NCBI GenBank assembly: GCA_049646245.1
Contig: JBARVL010000022.1
Location: forward strand, 1 to 5,747
DNA: 5,747 nucleotides
Direction of reading: 5' to 3'
Origin: Crinalium sp049646245
GTDB taxonomy: Bacteria > Cyanobacteriota > Cyanobacteriia > Cyanobacteriales > PCC-9333
The position numbers and the translations under genes were made by a program. Below are positions 1-5,321 of this stretch, in pieces; positions within the stretch are counted from its first letter, which is position 1, and each line of letters starts with the position of its first letter. The notes under the pieces were generated by a model. It was given only the letters and a program-made list of their open reading frames with translations. It did not search any database and had not been told where the DNA came from.

Positions 1-350
1 TAGCGATCGCACTTGCTCAACAGTTAGCAAGTAACGCACAGTCATCGCAACTAACTTTTGATGTATTTGCTACACAAAACAATTTAGGACTAGCTCATTA
101 CCAGTTAGCAACACATCAAAAATTATCATTATCTGAGCAAGCTAAATCAACTCATTTACAAGCAGCATTAACTCAACATTTACAAGCTTTGCAAGGTGTG
201 AGCCATCAACCTGAGCATCGCATTAATACCTTAAATTATGTAATTAAAACAATTAAAGCTTTTTATCAACAACTCGGCTTACAGGGGCAGAATTTAGCAC
301 TTTCTAAGGTTCCCTGTTATTTGCTACCGGAAATTTTACCAAAGTTGTAA
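1..350 (+). CDS. 3' end of a TPR-like repeat protein (5'-truncated by the window)
   Basis: One reading frame stays open from the window edge to a TAA at 348-350, giving 115 complete codons from base 3. The start lies outside the window. The peptide is rich in Ala, Gln and Leu and predicted helical. Residues about 26-36 (NNLGLAHYQLA) followed by a helix at about 52-63 fit the spacing of a tetratricopeptide repeat helix pair. A further helical stretch (INTLNYVIKTIKAFYQQLG, about 74-92) precedes a Pro-containing tail ending LLPEILPKL. TPR units usually act as protein-protein scaffolds; what this protein binds cannot be told from the fragment. It carries an HIP1 site at its left edge and no signal peptide or membrane segment in the visible part. 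It converges on the minus-strand toxin gene, with 128 bases between the two ends and no clear terminator hairpin after its stop. That it is coding is fairly sure; the TPR assignment is an inference from pattern. Confidence 0.65.
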   Translation, partial: AIALAQQLASNAQSSQLTFDVFATQNNLGLAHYQLATHQKLSLSEQAKSTHLQAALTQHLQALQGVSHQPEHRINTLNYVIKTIKAFYQQLGLQGQNLALSKVPCYLLPEILPKL

Positions 351-367
351 ACTGGAAAAATAGTTGT

Positions 368-418
368 TTAAAATATAATATTAGTATCAATGACAATTCT
401 CTGGCTATTCATTGTCAT
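368..418 (-). pseudogene. Relic of the 5' end of a PIN toxin gene
   Basis: Read on the minus strand from the ATG at 416-418, this stretch encodes 16 codons, MTMNSQRIVIDTNIIF, then TAA (368-370). The first 15 residues match the start of the intact toxin at 479-913 except Lys7 to Arg, and include the PIN motif DTN with its first catalytic Asp. After that the match ends abruptly at a stop codon, and everything encoding the rest of the PIN fold is missing. It lies 61 bases beyond the 3' end of the intact toxin in the same orientation. It is most simply a remnant of a tandem toxin copy that was deleted, or a partial duplication. The frame is also open upstream to an ATG at 461-463 (31 codons in all), but that extension has no resemblance to the antitoxin or toxin and may be chance. 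Confidence 0.7.
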
Positions 419-420
419 TT
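374..420. repeat. 47-bp direct repeat, copy A (downstream of the toxin)
   Basis: Bases 374-420 match 869-915 base for base, offset 495, except for two adjacent differences (398-399 TC versus 893-894 CT in the other copy). The copy contains the toxin start region and the last four codons plus stop of the antitoxin frame. Similarity stops sharply on both sides. The two copies flank almost the whole toxin coding sequence. Confidence 0.9.
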
Positions 421-478
421 TAATGAAATTATAGGTTTTTGGGATAATTGCTGGTTCTTGCATTTGTTTTAATGATTT

Positions 479-913
479 TTAGCAACCATTCAGCTTTTTA
501 CTTATATTTAAAAAATTATCTACTGTAATAATAGCAATATTCCGAAAGGGATGTAAAACTAGCAAATCTTTATCTCCCGTAAGAATATATTGTGCTTGAC
601 CACTAACAGCTAATTCTAAATATTTATTATCTTTAGCATCTCTACATTCGTTAATACTGTCAGTTATTTCAATAAATATAACTTGTTGCTCTAATTCTTC
701 TAAGAAATCATTCCGCTCTTGTGGGGTAATATATTTATTAAATTTCGGACGATGAAAAACACTGCTCAATTCTAACCAGACTGATTGACTCATCAAAATC
801 AAACTGGATTTTCTAGCTAAATCTAAAGCTTGTCTTGGTCTGCTTGCAGGCATCAGTACAGCACTAATTATAATATTAGTATCAATGACAATCTTCTGGC
901 TATTCATTGTCAT
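479..913 (-). CDS. PIN-domain toxin (putative endoribonuclease of a TA pair, COG1569-like)
   Basis: This 144-residue protein covers a complete single PIN domain, a fold used by VapC-type toxins as a Mg2+-dependent RNase. The expected acidic residues are visible in order: Asp11 in VIDTN, Glu48 in SVWLELSSV, Asp92 and Asp95 in CRDAKDNKYLELA, and Asp114/Asp116 in TGDKDLL. The RDxKDNKYLELA and LTGDKDLL blocks are typical of the family annotated as 'putative toxin-antitoxin system toxin component, PIN family' (TIGR00305/COG1569). There is no signal peptide or membrane segment, so it should act in the cytoplasm on RNA; the actual target is unknown. Its ATG at 911-913 overlaps the 3' end of the upstream antitoxin gene by 14 bases and has no evident Shine-Dalgarno, which points to translational coupling. 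A second in-frame ATG lies two codons later (905-907). The gene looks intact, with all catalytic positions kept. The 47-bp repeat at its start recurs beyond its 3' end. Confidence 0.9.
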   Translation of the reverse strand: MTMNSQKIVIDTNIIISAVLMPASRPRQALDLARKSSLILMSQSVWLELSSVFHRPKFNKYITPQERNDFLEELEQQVIFIEITDSINECRDAKDNKYLELAVSGQAQYILTGDKDLLVLHPFRNIAIITVDNFLNISKKLNGC

Positions 914-915
914 TT
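869..915. repeat. 47-bp direct repeat, copy B (antitoxin/toxin junction)
   Basis: This is the functional-context partner of 374-420. It covers the antitoxin stop (900-902), the toxin start (911-913) and toxin codons 1-15. Homologous recombination between the two copies would remove 495 bases, leaving the antitoxin intact and the toxin reduced to 16 codons. Confidence 0.9.
884..914 (-). promoter_or_regulatory. Hairpin at the toxin start codon with the antitoxin stop in its loop
   Basis: Bases 884-892 (AATGACAAT) and 906-914 (ATTGTCATT) are perfect 9-bp complements around a 13-base loop. In the minus-strand mRNA the toxin ATG (911-913) sits in the 5' arm, and the antitoxin stop TAG (900-902) sits in the loop. 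A ribosome finishing the antitoxin would have to open this stem, exposing the toxin start. Only two of the nine pairs are G:C, so the fold is weak. The regulatory role is inferred. Confidence 0.4.
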
Positions 916-1151
916 AAAATTGATGCTAATATCTCTGGAGTCAGTCCTCTTTCCACGGCTTTTTGTCCAATTTCGTCCATAAGTTCTGTTAAACGATCTT
1001 TCTTTTCTTCTCTGATAGTAAAATGCAAGCTTGAACTAATTAGATTAACAAATTGTTGATGCAATTTTTCTTTATCTTCTGGAGATGCTCGATGATAAGA
1101 TTCGGCAATTTCTAAAGGTACTTTAATTATAATTTCTGATTGAATAGTCAT
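900..1151 (-). CDS. Antitoxin partner of the PIN toxin (small cyanobacterial type)
   Basis: This 83-residue acidic, mostly helical protein is encoded directly upstream of the PIN toxin, with a 14-base overlap. That is the usual order and coupling for type II pairs, so its inferred job is to bind and inhibit the toxin. The N-terminus alternates polar and hydrophobic residues (IQSEIIIKVPLEIAE, about 3-17) as in a beta strand plus a helix. A charged helical stretch follows (SPEDKEKLHQQFVNLI, about 23-38), then a C-terminal helix region with EIGQKAVERGLTPEILASIL (about 60-79), a motif I recall from small cyanobacterial antitoxins next to PIN genes. No classical MazE/AbrB, RHH or HTH signature is obvious, so autorepression is not shown. 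The ATG at 1149-1151 follows an A-rich tract (AAAAAAG) rather than a strong Shine-Dalgarno. An extended -10 promoter lies about 70 bases upstream. Confidence 0.8.
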   Translation of the reverse strand: MTIQSEIIIKVPLEIAESYHRASPEDKEKLHQQFVNLISSSLHFTIREEKKDRLTELMDEIGQKAVERGLTPEILASILNDNE

Positions 1152-1219
1152 CTTTTTTACACTTGAAAATAAATAATAATTTAATACTTAAACACTGTTA
1201 CGATTTCTGCAATATTTAA

Positions 1220-1228
1220 ATTATAGCA
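1220..1228 (-). promoter_or_regulatory. Extended -10 promoter of the toxin-antitoxin operon
   Basis: On the minus strand this reads TGCTATAAT, a consensus TATAAT with the TGn extension. The hexamer 17 bases upstream (about 1243-1248) does not resemble TTGACA, which an extended -10 can tolerate. It lies about 69 bases upstream of the antitoxin ATG, implying a leader of roughly 60 bases. No operator palindrome is obvious around it. Confidence 0.5.
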
Positions 1229-1335
1229 GTCGCGCCTTGTGGTTAGGGTATTTGTTATTTTGAAACCCTTGTAAGCATTGGCTTTTAAAAAAGCTGATGG
1301 CTGATAAGCTGTTGTGTTTCTAGATTTTATGTTTT

Positions 1336-1375
1336 GGGGGAGAGGAGGGAGGAGGGAGGAGAGAGGGGTAAAGGG
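1336..1375. repeat. G-rich purine tract with heptamer repeats (AGGAGRG x3)
   Basis: The plus strand is a run of G and A with one T. It contains AGGAGGG at 1343-1349 and 1350-1356 and AGGAGAG at 1357-1363, which form a seven-base tandem repeat. G runs of three or more occur at 1336-1340, 1347-1349, 1354-1356, 1365-1368 and 1373-1375, so a G-quadruplex on the plus strand is possible. Short heptanucleotide tandem repeats of this kind are characteristic of heterocystous cyanobacterial spacers. Confidence 0.6.
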
Positions 1376-1416
1376 TTTGATAACTTTTATCTTTATTCCC
1401 AGCTTTATTTCCTCAA

Positions 1417-1451
1417 GTATTCGGTCTTTTCCTTAGAAAAAGACCGAATAC
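1417..1451 (-). terminator. 14-bp perfect hairpin, candidate terminator of the DUF4114 gene
   Basis: Bases 1417-1430 and 1438-1451 are perfectly complementary (GTATTCGGTCTTTT on the left arm) around a 7-base loop. It begins 57 bases beyond the stop of the DUF4114 gene in its direction of transcription. The sequence after the stem on the minus strand starts TTGAGGAAAT and is not a U-tract, so it is not a textbook intrinsic terminator. It could equally stabilise the 3' end or be an unrelated palindromic repeat. Confidence 0.45.
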
Positions 1452-1507
1452 GCGCGTGAGCAAGGGTTTCAGGATATACAAAGAGCTTCAGTAACAAAAG
1501 ACGGTAA

Positions 1508-4500
1508 TCAACTGCCAATAGGGGTGAATTTAGCCTGAATCACAATGTCGTTAAAGTCAGCATCACCGCCACCATGCAAATCTTCAAATCCCCAGGTGTT
1601 GTTGCCTAGCAGTCGAATATGATCCACTTTGTCAGAATTGGCTCCAATATAGGCAAAGTAGGCTAGAGGGGCGTTATCCTGATTGCTTAAAGCCTGTTCC
1701 ATTGTTCCGTTGGCAATAATGAAAGGGGCATAGAGATGCCCACCTTCCCAAATATCAGAAGTTCCTGCACCTTCTTTGCCAAAGGAGGTTCCATGCTCCT
1801 GGCTGTTGCGAAGAGCCGCTTGCATATAAGCCGCATCGCCTGGGCTAATTAACGCTCCTGTCAGTGGGTCAATGACTCCACCTTGAGAATTTTCGACTTG
1901 ATAGAAACCAACGGTATTGGCGAAAGCAGCTTCACTTTTCACAACTGGGAAGACAGCTTCTACAGACTCAAGAAACAAGTTCCTTAAATCGACTACCTCT
2001 TGTTGGCGCTGTCCTTGCCGGGTTGCTCCCAGAGGTTCCTCGACTTCCGTAGGCTTCAAAGATAGCTTCAGAACCGAAGCTTTATCGCCCTGAGTTTTGA
2101 ACTCTAGTTGGAATAGGTTTTGCTCAACGTTCTCAAGACTGGCAAATCCTGGCGTTTGGGAGGAAGTGGGGGAAGCTAATAAGACTTTATTTGCAGCGTT
2201 TGGGTTATTGAGAACTTCATCTGTCGTGCCGTTTTGTACCAAGTAGAAGCCTAAGCGTTGATTGCCCAGCTTCGATAGTGTTCGGGTGGGGTTGGTCACA
2301 AAGTCATCGGGTAGCACGGAGAAAATGACCTGAGATGTTTTCAACGCGGCTTCGATGTAGCCTGCTTCTGTGGGTAACAGTCCTGCAACTCGTCCTTGTT
2401 CGTCTTCAACGATAAAGACTCCGATTTCATTGACGCTAAAGGGCTGGAGTTGTTTATCTGTTAAGGTTACTTCTAGTTGGGCGACTCCAGCATTGCCGTT
2501 GAATTGTAGGAAACGATTGGTTAAATCTGTGGAGGTTTGCGTCAAGCTCAAAGGCTTCATCTCGATATCAAGGATAGCGCGTTGGAACTTATCCGAGTAG
2601 AACTTGCCATCGGTGACGCTAAAATCAAAGGAATTTGTTGAAAGACTACCTTTGGCGGGGGTGTAGGTGAGTGAGCCTGCCTGAATGTCTTCTACAGCAA
2701 TATCGGTCTCGGCGGTAATTTCTTGACCTTTGAGTTTGAGGCTGCCTTTGCTTGTCCCAATAAATGCCTCAAGGGGTCTGACGATCACAGATTTGAGTGT
2801 ATCATTGGTGTCGCCTTTGATGAAGGGGAAGTCAGACACTTGAAGCACATACTCACCATCTTCAGGAATTGAGAGGGTAAAGCTTTTGGTGTCAACTGGG
2901 AAGATATTGTCAGCAGTGTAGGTTGAGTTATCGAAGCGTTCTTGTAGACCTTTTGAAGAGAAGAAGTCGTTGTACTGTTGGGCGGTTATGTCATTAAACT
3001 CGCCTTGATAAATTTTATTGAGGATGTCTTTAGCATCCTTCATGAGCCGCTGTACTTTCGCATTCACTCGATAAACATCGCGAAAACTATCTGGTTCTTG
3101 ACCGTCCTTAACGGCTTGATAAGCTTCAAGGGCAAGATTGCGCGATGCTTCTTCTATCGTCAATGATATGAGACCGTGCTGGTTGAGCTTGTCGATATCG
3201 AAAATGCCGTCAACCACGATTGGGTCGATTTCGTTAAGCCAGCTTCCCACAAAGGAGTTGACTGTGTTGAGACCCCCTAAGTTTTTTTCCTCTGCCAGGT
3301 TAGGATTGAGGAGTGAATCGGCTAGCAGGTCAAGCACTTTGTTAATAGGTTGCTCTGTCGCTGCTGCAAAGAGTTCGGTGATGGTTTCAATTTGTGCGCC
3401 GATTAAGTAATCATAAGCTTCCGGGCTTAGAAGAGGTTTAAGATCAACACTGTTTTTATCTAACCTCTCGTTTATGAAAATTGTTCCACTTGCTTGTTCT
3501 AAGGTTGTAGGTCGGATATCATATATACCATTTCTATTCAAGAAATAACCCACGTTGTCGTCAAAAATGCGAATCGTGGTAGGATCGGGATATTCTAACA
3601 GTCGTTGTTCAGCAGTCGGATCGTAAGAATAAGCAACCAGTTCTTGGTTGAAATTGGGTATAATGTGGTGATGCCACCGCTCTTGAATTAAGTCCTTAGC
3701 TTTTTGGACGGGATCGGGAATGGTGGGATCGGCTAAAAGTAGCCGAGCCATACGCTCAACTAAGCTGGTGACAGGAGTGACGGTTGTAGGGCTGGGGTCT
3801 GCAACAGCGGTCAGAATTCCTTCATAGGACACTTCCGCAGCAGAATTGACTCCCCGAATCATGGCTAGCCGCCCCTCAGTCAGGTCAATTTTGTCATTTT
3901 TGTTAACGTCAATCTGAGCAAATTCATCAACAGTAAAAAACAGATCGCTTTGACCATTCCGATTTGTAGTGGTTGTCGGTTCCCCTGGATCGGGAATTCC
4001 ATTCAGGTTTGTATCGAAGAAAACTGTTCCATTTTGGACATAACCCGCTGCCCAGTAAAGGAATTTATTATATACATTTTGGTAAACCGCGTTGTTAAAT
4101 GTATTACTAGGATCATAAATATCAATAATTACTTTCGTCTTGGCAGATCCTTTAGTTGTTACTAACTGATAGTTCTCGTTATTGGTTTTTGTCAGGGCCA
4201 ACTTGAAACCATTTCTATTTGCTTCCTTAATGTCAATGTCAACAAAAAATAATAAGTTTTGGTCGTCAACGTATTCTTGGGAATATTGTATATTCCTGAC
4301 ACCATATATTTCCTGCAGATTTTGAATCATGCCCTTAAAACTTTCTGGATCTGTTGTTCCATTAAGTATTACAGTGCCTTGTTTGAGGATAAGAAATGTG
4401 GGACCAAAATTAATTGTATAGTATTTGTCACCCTGAAAGGAAGTCAGCTTGAGTTGCTCTACCAAACTTACAGAGTAGGTTGTATCTATCTGGTTTATCT

Positions 4501-4528
4501 CGTTTAGCTTATCAACAATCGAAGTCAT
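1508..4528 (-). CDS. Modular Ca2+-binding, probably exported protein with cadherin-like and DUF4114 domains
   Basis: The protein has about 1006 residues, numbered here from the ATG at 4526-4528; no activity is known for it. The N-terminal 165 or so residues match nothing I recognise. Two EF-hand-type loops follow: DTNLNGIPDPGE (172-183), resembling loops in surface proteins, and the canonical DVNKNDKIDLTE (207-218). A VTPVTSLVERM segment (250-260) opens a mainly helical region to about 545. Residues about 549-657 look like a cadherin/Ig-like repeat of bacterial adhesins (IPEDGEYVLQVSDF near the start, SFDFSVTDGKF near the end). Two related units follow, about 667-823 and 839-1001; the second is a clear DUF4114 with YFAYIGANSDKVDHIRLLGN, GFEDL and GGGDADFND. 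No N-terminal signal peptide or membrane helix is visible, so export would need a type I or other leaderless route; none is encoded here. The gene appears monocistronic. An extracellular, Ca2+-stabilised structural or adhesive role is an inference from the domains. Confidence 0.85.
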   Translation of the reverse strand: MTSIVDKLNEINQIDTTYSVSLVEQLKLTSFQGDKYYTINFGPTFLILKQGTVILNGTTDPESFKGMIQNLQEIYGVRNIQYSQEYVDDQNLLFFVDIDIKEANRNGFKLALTKTNNENYQLVTTKGSAKTKVIIDIYDPSNTFNNAVYQNVYNKFLYWAAGYVQNGTVFFDTNLNGIPDPGEPTTTTNRNGQSDLFFTVDEFAQIDVNKNDKIDLTEGRLAMIRGVNSAAEVSYEGILTAVADPSPTTVTPVTSLVERMARLLLADPTIPDPVQKAKDLIQERWHHHIIPNFNQELVAYSYDPTAEQRLLEYPDPTTIRIFDDNVGYFLNRNGIYDIRPTTLEQASGTIFINERLDKNSVDLKPLLSPEAYDYLIGAQIETITELFAAATEQPINKVLDLLADSLLNPNLAEEKNLGGLNTVNSFVGSWLNEIDPIVVDGIFDIDKLNQHGLISLTIEEASRNLALEAYQAVKDGQEPDSFRDVYRVNAKVQRLMKDAKDILNKIYQGEFNDITAQQYNDFFSSKGLQERFDNSTYTADNIFPVDTKSFTLSIPEDGEYVLQVSDFPFIKGDTNDTLKSVIVRPLEAFIGTSKGSLKLKGQEITAETDIAVEDIQAGSLTYTPAKGSLSTNSFDFSVTDGKFYSDKFQRAILDIEMKPLSLTQTSTDLTNRFLQFNGNAGVAQLEVTLTDKQLQPFSVNEIGVFIVEDEQGRVAGLLPTEAGYIEAALKTSQVIFSVLPDDFVTNPTRTLSKLGNQRLGFYLVQNGTTDEVLNNPNAANKVLLASPTSSQTPGFASLENVEQNLFQLEFKTQGDKASVLKLSLKPTEVEEPLGATRQGQRQQEVVDLRNLFLESVEAVFPVVKSEAAFANTVGFYQVENSQGGVIDPLTGALISPGDAAYMQAALRNSQEHGTSFGKEGAGTSDIWEGGHLYAPFIIANGTMEQALSNQDNAPLAYFAYIGANSDKVDHIRLLGNNTWGFEDLHGGGDADFNDIVIQAKFTPIGS

Positions 4529-4534
4529 TAGAAT

Positions 4535-4540
4535 CACCTT
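4535..4540 (-). promoter_or_regulatory. Shine-Dalgarno that decides the DUF4114 gene start
   Basis: The minus strand reads AAGGTG here, six bases before the ATG at 4526-4528. An in-frame GTG at 4535-4537 would add three residues, but it is itself part of this purine motif and has no ribosome site of its own at proper spacing. The ATG is therefore preferred. Confidence 0.6.
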
Positions 4541-4658
4541 ATGTGAAAAGATTAGAATTTTAACAAATGGCTAAAGGCTAATACTTGGAGTAGGTAGTTA
4601 GCACTTTTAACCCCAAAAACTTTGATAGTGCAAGAGCAGTAAACACCAGAAAATTTTT

Positions 4659-4738
4659 TTATTCCAAGTCTGCATCTTGGGATAATTTAGAACCAGAATA
4701 TTTGGGTATTCTGTACTTATTCTGCTAATTTATAGCAG
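4659..4738. repeat. Three successive small inverted repeats
   Basis: Three stem-loops follow each other with 8-base gaps. The first is 4659-4668/4676-4685 (10 bp, one G:T, 7-base loop). The second is 4694-4700/4707-4713 (CAGAATA/TATTCTG, 6-base loop). The third is 4722-4727/4733-4738 (CTGCTA/TAGCAG, 5-base loop). They lie 130-210 bases upstream of the DUF4114 start. They may be an intergenic palindromic repeat element, protein sites, or structure in the leader if transcription starts farther upstream. Confidence 0.5.
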
Positions 4739-4757
4739 GAGTCAGGAGTCAGGAGTC
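4737..4757. repeat. Heptanucleotide tandem repeat AGGAGTC x3
   Basis: Three exact copies of AGGAGTC lie at 4737-4743, 4744-4750 and 4751-4757, followed by AGAATTC. This matches the AGGAGTC/AGAATTC style of short tandemly repeated repetitive sequence that I recall from spacers of filamentous heterocystous cyanobacteria. The first copy overlaps the last base pairs of the third inverted repeat. Confidence 0.8.
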
Positions 4758-4826
4758 AGAATTCAAGCCCTTACTGTGACTGGATTTGATATTGAGCAAA
4801 TGCACTAACACGGGCGGTTGATATAC

Positions 4827-4845
4827 CTGGAAATATAATTTCCAG
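4827..4845. repeat. Palindrome CTGGAAAT-ATA-ATTTCCAG
   Basis: The arms are perfect 8-bp complements with a 3-base centre. The symmetry would fit a dimeric regulator site, but it lies about 300 bases from the DUF4114 start and about 630 from the helicase start. It may equally belong to an intergenic repeat, together with the CAAAG/CTTTG hairpin six bases farther right. Confidence 0.4.
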
Positions 4846-5169
4846 CATTGCAAAGCCTTGCTTTGAAAATTATTTCAGATAAATCTGCCATCTAGGAGGC
4901 GGCGATCTCACTTAAATCCCATATACCTAGCTCTGAAACACTCGAAACTAATATAGAACTTACGCATTTTTGAGCAACTAAAGTTAATGCGGTTAAAGCT
5001 ATATTCAGTGATATTTTCAAGCAGGATTTAATCGCTCCAATTTCTCAAAAGAAAAATCGAGGATACTAGGAAATTATGAAAACTAAGTAAGACTTTGGAT
5101 AGATGCTTTCTTTTAGAGTTAGAGAAATTTAAAATTAAAAATCTCAATTAAAATTTAATATAATTTGAA

Positions 5170-5286
5170 GTGGTAGCAGTTGTCAAGCAAGATCAAAGCA
5201 GTTTTCCTCGTGAGGTAGCCGAAATAAGGACGCAAGGTGCGATCGCACTCAACTATCTTGAGAAGGATTTAAATCGGCGTATTTAG
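5170..5286 (+). CDS. Doubtful 38-codon ORF or gene remnant
   Basis: From a GTG at 5170-5172 the frame is open for 38 codons to TAG at 5284-5286. The composition looks protein-like: FPREVAEIRTQGAIALNYLE is followed by KDLNRRI, suggesting an amphipathic helix with balanced charge. An HIP1 octamer lies inside it, and such sites occur in coding and noncoding DNA alike. There is no Shine-Dalgarno before the GTG, and the frame closes 9 bases upstream at TAA (5161-5163). A TATAAT at 5159-5164 is too close to serve a leadered transcript. It may be the tail of a decayed gene. I do not recognise a family. Confidence 0.2.
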   Translation: MVAVVKQDQSSFPREVAEIRTQGAIALNYLEKDLNRRI

Positions 5287-5321
5287 GGTCTCTGAAGCAG
5301 TAGCGTTTTAATTACTTACGT

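Larger units (their letters stand above)
1152..1507. other. Intergenic spacer between antitoxin and DUF4114 gene
   Basis: This 356-base spacer separates two minus-strand units. It holds the TA promoter (1220-1228), two copies of the heptamer GCTGATR (1293-1299, 1300-1306), a G-rich purine tract (1336-1375) and a 14-bp hairpin (1417-1451). No open frame with protein-like composition was seen. The right part, 1452-1507, is unremarkable. Confidence 0.6.

Noticed and set aside
374..420. Terminal repeats of an insertion sequence around the toxin gene
   Set aside because: The repeats are direct, consist of coding sequence from the toxin itself, and no transposase lies between them.
2370..4507. Several plus-strand open frames of 60-90 codons opposite the large minus-strand gene
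   Set aside because: They lie antisense within one intact 1006-codon frame, have atypical compositions, no ribosome sites and no recognisable motifs.
4535..4537. GTG as start of the DUF4114 gene (1009 residues)
   Set aside because: This GTG is part of the AAGGTG ribosome site ideally spaced for the ATG at 4526-4528.
4737..4757. CRISPR-like repetition
   Set aside because: The units are 7 bases in direct tandem with no spacers, so this is a short tandem repeat.
4950..4975. Sequence ATAGAACTTACGCA resembling ends of small mobile elements in Nostoc-type genomes
   Set aside because: No matching inverted end or target duplication was found in the window, so the resemblance rests on memory only.
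4980..5072. Open frame reading VKAIFSDIFKQDLIAPISQ around 4995-5050
   Set aside because: It is about 30 codons with no start codon in a sensible place, no ribosome site and no family resemblance. Frames this short are expected in AT-rich DNA.
5290..5320. Possible NtcA site (GTA...TAC) at the end of the spacer
   Set aside because: The half sites are 10 bases apart instead of the 8 required by the NtcA consensus GTA-N8-TAC.
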